Assembly: GCA_050011755.1 (NCBI GenBank)
Contig: JBEKIM010000224.1
Location: 1 to 10,908, forward strand
Reading direction: 5' to 3'
DNA: 10,908 bases
From: Bog-159 sp050011755
GTDB lineage: Bacteria > Acidobacteriota > Terriglobia > Bryobacterales > Bryobacteraceae
Under the pieces are notes generated by a model. The model saw nothing but the letters and a program-made list of their open reading frames with translations. It searched no databases and had not been told where the DNA came from. Of this stretch, positions 6,683 through 10,908 are shown piece after piece. Numbering within the stretch: the first letter of the stretch is position 1; each line of letters starts with the position of its first letter. Both the position numbers and the translations under genes were made by a program.

Positions 6683-7648
6683 TTATGACAGGCCGAACGA
6701 AAGGAGCTGATCCAGATCCATATTCCCACCCGACAGGATCACGCCAATCCTCTCCCCGGCCGTGCCGCCGCGCAGTTTGCCGGACAGCAGCGCGGCCGCA
6801 GCCACGGCCCCGCTCGGTTCCACCAGGATCTTGAGCCGGGTCAGCAAAAACTTCACCGCCGCCCGGATTTCGTCGTCAGTGACCACCAGGATCTGGTCCA
6901 CCAGTTCGCGGATGATGGGGAAAGTCAGTTCGCCGGGTTGTGGCGCGCGCAAGCCATCGGCGATGGTCTGGGGCAGCGGGACCGCGCGGCGCTCGCCCGC
7001 CTGCAACGAAAGAAAAGTATCGTTGCCGTCCGCCGGCTCCGCGCCGAAGAGACGGATCGCCGGGCGCATCTCGCGCGCGATGATGGCGGAGCCCGAGAGC
7101 AGGCCGCCGCCGCCGACCGGCGCGATCAGGGCATCCAGCTCCGGCAAGTCTTCCAGCAGTTCGAGGGCAGCGGTGCCCTGCCCCGCCATGATCATCGGGT
7201 GATCGAACGGCGGCACCAGAGTGGCGCCGGATTCTTCCAGAATGCGGGCGGCGATGGCCTCGCGGCTTTCGCGCAGCCGGTCGTAGGGCACTATGCAGGC
7301 CCCGTATGCGCGAGCGGTCTCGAGCTTGGAACGCGGCGCGTCTTGTGGCATCACGATGGTAGCGGCAGCGCCGGCGTGGCGCGCGGCGATGGCCACCGCA
7401 ATGGCGTGATTCCCGGAAGAGAAAGCCACCACTCCCCGCGGCAGGTCGGCGGGAGGGATCGAAAGGATCAGGTTGGATGCCCCGCGGATCTTGAATGCGC
7501 CGCCCGTCTGTAGGTTTTCACACTTGAAAAAGACGTGTGTGCCGGCCGCGGCATCGAAATCGGACGAGGTGATGACCGGCGTCCGCCTGGCAAGCGGCCG
7601 GATGCGGCCGGCGGCGGCGCGCACATCGCCGGATGTGATAGGGGACAC
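6683..7648 (-). CDS. PLP-dependent serine/threonine dehydratase or serine racemase (fold type II)
   Basis: This 321-aa cytoplasmic enzyme belongs to the threonine dehydratase/serine racemase group, which eliminates the hydroxyl of L-threonine or serine to give a 2-oxo acid and ammonia, or racemises serine. Visible elements in order are the substrate/PLP loop GGAFKIRGA with Schiff-base Lys53, the SSGNHA loop (77-82), the glycine-rich phosphate cradle GGGGLLSG (179-186), and SGGN (306-309), whose serine contacts the PLP ring nitrogen. AEPADGND places Glu204 and Asp210 where serine racemase has its divalent-metal ligands, which favours a metal-activated racemase/dehydratase over a classic biosynthetic IlvA. 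The regulatory ACT-like domain of biosynthetic IlvA is absent, so catabolic or racemase use is more likely than isoleucine synthesis. The start is GTG; family alignment of the N-terminus (GDVRAAAGRIRPLARRTPV) supports it. No Shine-Dalgarno is seen. Exact substrate is unresolved. Confidence 0.9.
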   Translation of the reverse strand: MSPITSGDVRAAAGRIRPLARRTPVITSSDFDAAAGTHVFFKCENLQTGGAFKIRGASNLILSIPPADLPRGVVAFSSGNHAIAVAIAARHAGAAATIVMPQDAPRSKLETARAYGACIVPYDRLRESREAIAARILEESGATLVPPFDHPMIMAGQGTAALELLEDLPELDALIAPVGGGGLLSGSAIIAREMRPAIRLFGAEPADGNDTFLSLQAGERRAVPLPQTIADGLRAPQPGELTFPIIRELVDQILVVTDDEIRAAVKFLLTRLKILVEPSGAVAAAALLSGKLRGGTAGERIGVILSGGNMDLDQLLSFGLS

Positions 7649-7654
7649 GATTCG

Positions 7655-7660
7655 ATTGTA
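7655..7660 (-). promoter_or_regulatory. Possible -10 box giving a leaderless dehydratase mRNA
   Basis: On the minus strand TACAAT (five of six consensus bases) lies 6 bases before the GTG start codon at 7648. Transcription starting 7 bases downstream would begin exactly at the GTG. There is no Shine-Dalgarno site, which fits leaderless translation. No convincing -35 hexamer is present, and the box also sits just after a possible small upstream gene that could be co-transcribed. Confidence 0.4.
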
Positions 7661-7664
7661 GCGT

Positions 7665-7862
7665 CTATTTCGCCAGCTTCCGCCACGGCCTCATTCCGCC
7701 AGGACGGGTACCCGGTTTTCTCCGCGATACGCCAGTTGTCAACGCGACCAGCAGGTGAGCCTGGCGGCAGGTCCGCCGGGTCCGTTCCAATAGCAGCAGA
7801 ATTCGGCGGACCTCGGCACGCAAGCGCCTCTCTTGCAGACTACTCTTCCCGCGCACGTTCAT
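7665..7862 (-). CDS. Possible small basic protein, unrecognised
   Basis: A 65-aa reading frame starts at ATG 7862 behind GGGAGG (about 7878-7873), a strong Shine-Dalgarno match about 10 bases upstream. The product is very basic, with a predicted helix (LQERRLRAEVRRILLLLERTRR, described here as about residues 9-30) and an Arg/Gly/Pro-rich tail. It has no signal peptide, membrane segment or motif I recognise. Its stop lies 16 bases before the dehydratase GTG, so the two could be co-transcribed. Codon third positions are less strongly G/C than in neighbouring genes, which argues against a long-established gene. Without it, 7649-7983 would be an empty gap of about 335 bases. This is a candidate only. 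Confidence 0.35.
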   Translation of the reverse strand: MNVRGKSSLQERRLRAEVRRILLLLERTRRTCRQAHLLVALTTGVSRRKPGTRPGGMRPWRKLAK

Positions 7863-7983
7863 TGTTGTGGATCCTCCCGACCCCGTATATTTGGATAGTG
7901 TGTCGAGAGGTGCCAAACGTTTCACGCGAACGTCGAAAACCCCGACAAATCTCCTGGAACGCGCCAGAGAAGGGTTCGGCGGA
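7863..7983. other. Intergenic stretch, little visible
   Basis: This gap separates the unrecognised 211-aa gene from the small basic reading frame. It contains the Shine-Dalgarno site of the latter, and an AT-richer patch (minus strand CCAAATATACG, about 7897-7887) that could hold a -10 box. I see no terminator hairpin with a T-tract, no RNA gene and no repeat. Confidence 0.4.
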
Positions 7984-8619
7984 TTACTCTTGAGCTTCCT
8001 CCAGCCCGTACGCGAGTTTGGTCATGTATTCGTCCGAAGTATAGAGTGCAAATCCAAAGGCGGCCGGTTCTAGCCGCGCAAACGGGGTCAACCCGCGATA
8101 GCAGGCGAAGAGAGCGTCGGCATAAGCGTAGTATTCTTCCAGAAAATGTGCGGAAATCACCCCAAAATCAGGAGGATTCGGAAACACCGCATTCACGCCG
8201 ATGCCGCGCGCCAGAATCCTCCGGTAATCCAGGACGCTCCAACTCTCGAAGCGCGCGGCTACCGCCGGCGGCGTTCGATTGACCAGCAGATCCGCGAAAC
8301 TCTGCCCCCGGATGGCGGCGTTCGCCAGCAGTTCGTCCCGGCTCGCAAAATCCACGCACTGCTCGATCCAGCGCATCACATCCTTGCCCACCAGGGAGAG
8401 CATGCGGAATTCGGTATACCGGCCCCGCAGCAATGGCTCTCTTTCCAGGCCCGGCTCGCCCATGCCGTTCAGATCGAGCGATAGCTTGATGCTGTCGAGG
8501 GAGGCGGCGGCGTCCAGTCCGCGGTCGAAAGGATGCAAGATCAAGGGAGGCAGATCCCACCAGCGTCCTTGCCACCAGGTATCCGCGGAATGCATCATGT
8601 CTAACCAGCATATCGGCAT
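7984..8619 (-). CDS. Conserved-looking hypothetical protein, soluble
   Basis: I do not recognise this 211-aa protein. It has no signal peptide and no membrane helix, so it is probably cytoplasmic. It is rich in aromatic residues: TWWQGRWWDLPPLILHPF (14-31) near the N-terminus, FESWSVLDYRRIL (124-136), and HFLEEYYAYADALFACY (158-174). The C-terminal part (about 150-205) looks helical, with an acidic end (YGLEEAQE). Codon use is ordinary for the window and composition is protein-like, so I treat it as real. The start is uncertain: ATG 8619 has no good Shine-Dalgarno, and ATG codons at residues 8 and 9 (8598 and 8595) are alternatives. It stands alone on the minus strand, divergent from the His-rich secreted protein gene across 65 bases, so the two may share a control region. 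I assign no function. Confidence 0.65.
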   Translation of the reverse strand: MPICWLDMMHSADTWWQGRWWDLPPLILHPFDRGLDAAASLDSIKLSLDLNGMGEPGLEREPLLRGRYTEFRMLSLVGKDVMRWIEQCVDFASRDELLANAAIRGQSFADLLVNRTPPAVAARFESWSVLDYRRILARGIGVNAVFPNPPDFGVISAHFLEEYYAYADALFACYRGLTPFARLEPAAFGFALYTSDEYMTKLAYGLEEAQE

Positions 8620-8664
8620 ATGGAGGCCGCCGGCTTAGGGTCGCCGGAAGCATAGCCGATACTG

Positions 8665-8680
8665 TAAGATAAATCGGAGG
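8665..8680 (+). promoter_or_regulatory. Possible -10 box and ribosome-binding site
   Basis: TAAGAT at 8665-8670 resembles a -10 box but has no clear -35 partner. GGAGG at 8676-8680 is a strong Shine-Dalgarno site 4 bases before the ATG at 8685 and supports that start. If TAAGAT is used, the transcript would begin inside or just before the GGAGG, so a promoter further upstream may be the true one. Confidence 0.35.
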
Positions 8681-8684
8681 TTGT

Positions 8685-9230
8685 ATGAAGATTCTGATCG
8701 GGTTGTGCGCATTATCGATGACGTTGGGTCTGCCTGTTCTCGCCCAGGACAAGCACGAACAACATGGAGGCGGCAAGCCGGAAGTGGGCGGCGGGTATAT
8801 TCCCAAGCACGGACCCCCTCCGGCAAAAGCTGCACCGCACGCCGCGGCTCCCGCCGAGCACCCCTCCTACGCCGACAAACAAGGACATCCGGAGGCTCCC
8901 CACGTCCACACCAACGGCAAATGGGTCGGCCACGATTCGGGCCCAAATGACGCGCATTATCATCTCGATCATCCGTGGGAACACGGCCACTTCACGGGCG
9001 GCATCGGCCGCGGCCACGTCTGGCGGCTGGCGGGCGGCGGACCCTCGCGTTTCTGGTTCGGCGGATTCTATTTCAGTGTGGCCGACTTCGACCTGGGCCT
9101 GTGCGCGGGCTGGCTCTGGGACAGCGACCAGATCGTGATCTACGACGACCCGGATCACGTTGGATGGTACCTGGCATACAACGTAAGGCTCGGTACTTAC
9201 GCGCACGTCATGTACCTAGGCAACAGCTAG
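8685..9230 (+). CDS. Secreted histidine-rich protein of unknown function
   Basis: The 181-aa product begins with a clear Sec signal peptide (MKILIGLCALSMTLGLPVLA), with likely cleavage after Ala20. The mature protein has two parts. Residues 21 to about 90 form a low-complexity Gly/Pro/Ala/His linker. From about 91 a compact domain rich in Trp, Tyr, Gly and Asp begins with HYHLDHPWEHGHFTGG; it includes RFWFGGFYFSVADFDL and a closing DPDHVGWYLAYNVRLGTY segment. I count 17 histidines in all, many as HxH or in clusters, which suggests metal binding in the periplasm or at the cell surface, but no known metal site is identifiable. I recall similar secreted proteins in acidobacterial genomes, all uncharacterised; this is memory, not a search result. 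It is a lone gene, 65 bases from the divergent hypothetical gene and 73 bases before the serine hydrolase. Confidence 0.75.
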   Translation: MKILIGLCALSMTLGLPVLAQDKHEQHGGGKPEVGGGYIPKHGPPPAKAAPHAAAPAEHPSYADKQGHPEAPHVHTNGKWVGHDSGPNDAHYHLDHPWEHGHFTGGIGRGHVWRLAGGGPSRFWFGGFYFSVADFDLGLCAGWLWDSDQIVIYDDPDHVGWYLAYNVRLGTYAHVMYLGNS

Positions 9231-9291
9231 GCTAGATCTAACCGCGGGGCGGGCCATCGGCCATCGGCGTAACCTTTTCGGTGAGCGCCGG

Positions 9292-9297
9292 TATAAA
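9292..9297 (+). promoter_or_regulatory. Possible -10 box giving a leaderless hydrolase mRNA
   Basis: TATAAA (five of six consensus bases) ends 6 bases before the ATG at 9304, so a transcript starting 7 bases downstream would begin at the start codon itself. No Shine-Dalgarno site is correctly placed. No convincing -35 hexamer is found 16-18 bases upstream. The preceding gap also holds a tandem 7-base repeat (CCATCGG at 9254-9260 and 9261-9267) of no evident function. Confidence 0.45.
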
Positions 9298-9303
9298 CAC
9301 CGA

Positions 9304-10824
9304 ATGACGAATCTCCGTCTGGCCCCGCTGGCCGCCCTGCTATGCCTTCCCGCCGCCGCGCGGGCCCAACCTTCGCAGGCCTTCATTGAATCGGCAGACA
9401 AATCGGTTCCCGGCGCGCTCCACGAATACAATGTTCCCGGTCTGGCTGTCGCGCTCATCCGAAATGGCGTTGTCGTTTGGATGAAGAGCTACGGGTTTGC
9501 CGATGTCGCCTCCGCCAGGCCAATTACCCCCGATACCGCATTCAACGTGGGATCGTTGTCGAAGACCGCCACGGCGTGGGGAGTGATGCGCCTGGTAGAG
9601 CGCGGTAAAGTCGACCTGGATCAGCCTGCGGACGCCTACCTGAAAGGCTGGCACTTGCCCGCTTCCCCATTCGATGCGAAGCAGGTCACCGTCCGGCGCG
9701 TCCTCAGCCACACCGCCGGAATCTCGAACCACGGTTATCACGGATGGGACCCGGCATCTCCCCTCCCTCCCATCGTCGACTCGCTCTCCGGAAAGAGCGG
9801 GACAGGCGCGGTGCAGGTGGTCTCCCCGCCCGGGACGAGCTTCGCCTACTCGGGCGCGGACTACGCCATCATGCAACTCCTGATCGAAAGCGTCTCGGGA
9901 CTGAGTTTCCAGGACTACATGAAAGCCGAGGTGTTCCGGCCTCTCGGCATGCATGAAACCGGGTTTGGTCTGCCGCCCGATTTCCCACATATCATGGCCT
10001 TGCCTTACGGCCCCATTGGCGAACCACTGCCGCGCCTGCGCTATAACGAAATGGCCGCCGCCGGACTCACCACTTCTTTGCGCGATCTCGCCGCCTTCGC
10101 TGCCGCAGGGTTAAAGGGCTCCCATGGCGTCCCGCCCGGCCGTGATGTTTTGCAGCCGGGAACCGTCGCACTCATGCAGACGCCCCAGCCGCACACTCGC
10201 TGGGCGGATCGCGATCCCTACGGGCCGAATCCGCAATACGGTCTGGGCTACACGGTTCGGCCGGATCAGTTCTCCGGCCAGGTCGGTGTTGGGCATGGAG
10301 GCACCAACAGGGGTTGGGAAAGCCTCTTGGAAATTATTCCGGCGACCGGCGACGGTATTGTCCTGATGACCAACAGCTCCAACGGCAGCGCCGTCATTTC
10401 CACGGTGCTCTGCTTGTGGCGGAAGTGGGCCGCCCACGATGCAGCCGCCGCATGCCCCGCCATCGATATCGGCGCGGCGCTCTACGGAGTCTACATGCAT
10501 CAAGGGGTCCGCGCCGCCCTGGACCGCTATCGCGAGCTGCGCCGCGGCCAGCCGGCCCAATACGATTTCTCGGTAAACGAATTGAATTCCATGGGCTACG
10601 AAATCCTGCGCCGTGGAGACGCGGCCGCCGCCGTCGAAGTTTTCAAGCTTAATGCGGAGCAGTTCCCGCGCGATTGGAACGTCTACGACTCGCTGGGTGA
10701 GGCTTTGCTGAAAGCCGGGGACAAGCCCCACGCCATCGAAAGCTATCGCAAATCGGTGGAGTTGAATCCACAGAATGACAACGGCCGGGACGTTTTGAAA
10801 AGTCTCGGCGCGTCGGTCCAGTAA
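9304..10824 (+). CDS. Secreted serine hydrolase (beta-lactamase/PBP fold) with C-terminal TPRs
   Basis: This 506-aa protein has a Sec signal peptide (residues 1-21, ARA cleavage site) and a class C beta-lactamase-like domain (PF00144 type, about 30-365). The nucleophile motif S-x-x-K is S84-L-S-K87 in GSLSKTATA. The second motif is Y182-S-G in place of the classical Y-x-N, a variant seen in esterase-like members. The third is H331-G-G in GHGGTNRGW. LSHTAGIS (135-141) is the typical family loop. Residues about 425-492 hold two tetratricopeptide-like repeats (NSMGYEILRRGDAAAAVEVF and YDSLGEALLKAGDKPHAIES), suggesting a protein partner or dimer contact in the periplasm. Likely roles are esterase, D-amino-peptide hydrolase or peptidoglycan-related activity; resistance to beta-lactams cannot be inferred from the fold. 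It is a single gene, and no partner gene is visible downstream within the window. Confidence 0.9.
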   Translation: MTNLRLAPLAALLCLPAAARAQPSQAFIESADKSVPGALHEYNVPGLAVALIRNGVVVWMKSYGFADVASARPITPDTAFNVGSLSKTATAWGVMRLVERGKVDLDQPADAYLKGWHLPASPFDAKQVTVRRVLSHTAGISNHGYHGWDPASPLPPIVDSLSGKSGTGAVQVVSPPGTSFAYSGADYAIMQLLIESVSGLSFQDYMKAEVFRPLGMHETGFGLPPDFPHIMALPYGPIGEPLPRLRYNEMAAAGLTTSLRDLAAFAAAGLKGSHGVPPGRDVLQPGTVALMQTPQPHTRWADRDPYGPNPQYGLGYTVRPDQFSGQVGVGHGGTNRGWESLLEIIPATGDGIVLMTNSSNGSAVISTVLCLWRKWAAHDAAAACPAIDIGAALYGVYMHQGVRAALDRYRELRRGQPAQYDFSVNELNSMGYEILRRGDAAAAVEVFKLNAEQFPRDWNVYDSLGEALLKAGDKPHAIESYRKSVELNPQNDNGRDVLKSLGASVQ

Positions 10825-10908
10825 GCACGCCCCCGCGAAACGCATTGGTCCAGCGGATTGATGGCAAATGGCTCTACCTCTTTGTCCAATCGCAGCGTAA
10901 AATGAGGC
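10825..10908. other. Downstream gap with a possible promoter for a gene beyond the window
   Basis: The last 84 bases contain no gene and no clear terminator hairpin. TAAAAT at 10898-10903 matches the -10 consensus at five of six positions and, by its position, may serve a plus-strand gene starting past the window end. There is no obvious -35 hexamer. Confidence 0.3.

Noticed and set aside
7705..7714. Palindrome CGGGTACCCG followed by GTTTTC
   Set aside because: The hairpin would have only three stem pairs around a four-base loop, and the T-run is short. It is not credible as a terminator.
7761..7779. Hairpin CTGGCGG-CAGGT-CCGCCGG
   Set aside because: The stem is modest and expected by chance in GC-rich DNA. 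No T-tract follows, and it lies within the possible small reading frame.
7906..7918. TTGGCAC on the minus strand, resembling a sigma-54 -24 element
   Set aside because: The matching -12 element (TTGC) is absent at the required spacing.
7535..7993. Plus-strand reading frame (152 codons) across the sparse region
   Set aside because: It begins inside the dehydratase gene and runs antisense to it. It has no ribosome-binding site and a low-complexity composition.

Overview
The window is GC-rich, densely coded bacterial chromosome. It most likely comes from an acidobacterium of the Solibacter/Bryobacter type. The main reason is a PadR-type regulator directly followed by a very large FtsX/MacB-like permease with no ATPase gene, the 'acidobacterial duplicated orphan permease' (ADOP) arrangement. 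A secreted His-rich protein of a kind I associate with acidobacteria, and a beta-lactamase-fold hydrolase carrying TPRs, agree with this. The assignment is inference from family knowledge, not from a search.

Layout. (1) Positions 1-3285, plus strand: a tight housekeeping operon. It holds the 3' part of a phosphatidylserine synthase gene (pssA), an aspartate-semialdehyde-dehydrogenase/Usg-like protein that has lost its catalytic residues, the LPS-assembly lipoprotein LptE, and DNA polymerase III delta (holA). Neighbours overlap by 8 and 4 bp or are separated by 4 bp. (2) Positions 3286-6290, minus strand: a padR-ADOP pair. The permease stop codon abuts the holA stop codon with no base between. 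The padR promoter carries a perfect 21-bp palindrome that runs into its own start codon, a clear candidate autoregulatory operator. (3) Positions 6337-7648, minus strand: ribosomal protein S20 (rpsT) with its own promoter, then a PLP-dependent serine/threonine dehydratase or racemase. (4) Positions 7649-8619, minus strand: a sparse stretch with a possible 65-aa basic protein preceded by a good ribosome-binding site, then an unrecognised 211-aa soluble protein. (5) Positions 8685-10824, plus strand: a secreted His-rich protein and a secreted serine hydrolase of the beta-lactamase/PBP fold with C-terminal TPRs.

How the parts fit. Region 1 joins membrane phospholipid synthesis, outer-membrane LPS export and replication, a growth-linked grouping. 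Region 2 is probably a self-repressed envelope-stress or efflux module of unknown substrate. Three genes (padR, the dehydratase, the serine hydrolase) have a -10-like box so close to the start codon that their mRNAs would be leaderless.

I see no CRISPR array, tRNA, rRNA, insertion sequence or phage gene. Nothing here amounts to a clearly new multi-gene system. The best leads are the PadR operator, the degenerate semialdehyde-dehydrogenase paralogue, the His-rich secreted protein and the possible leaderless transcripts.
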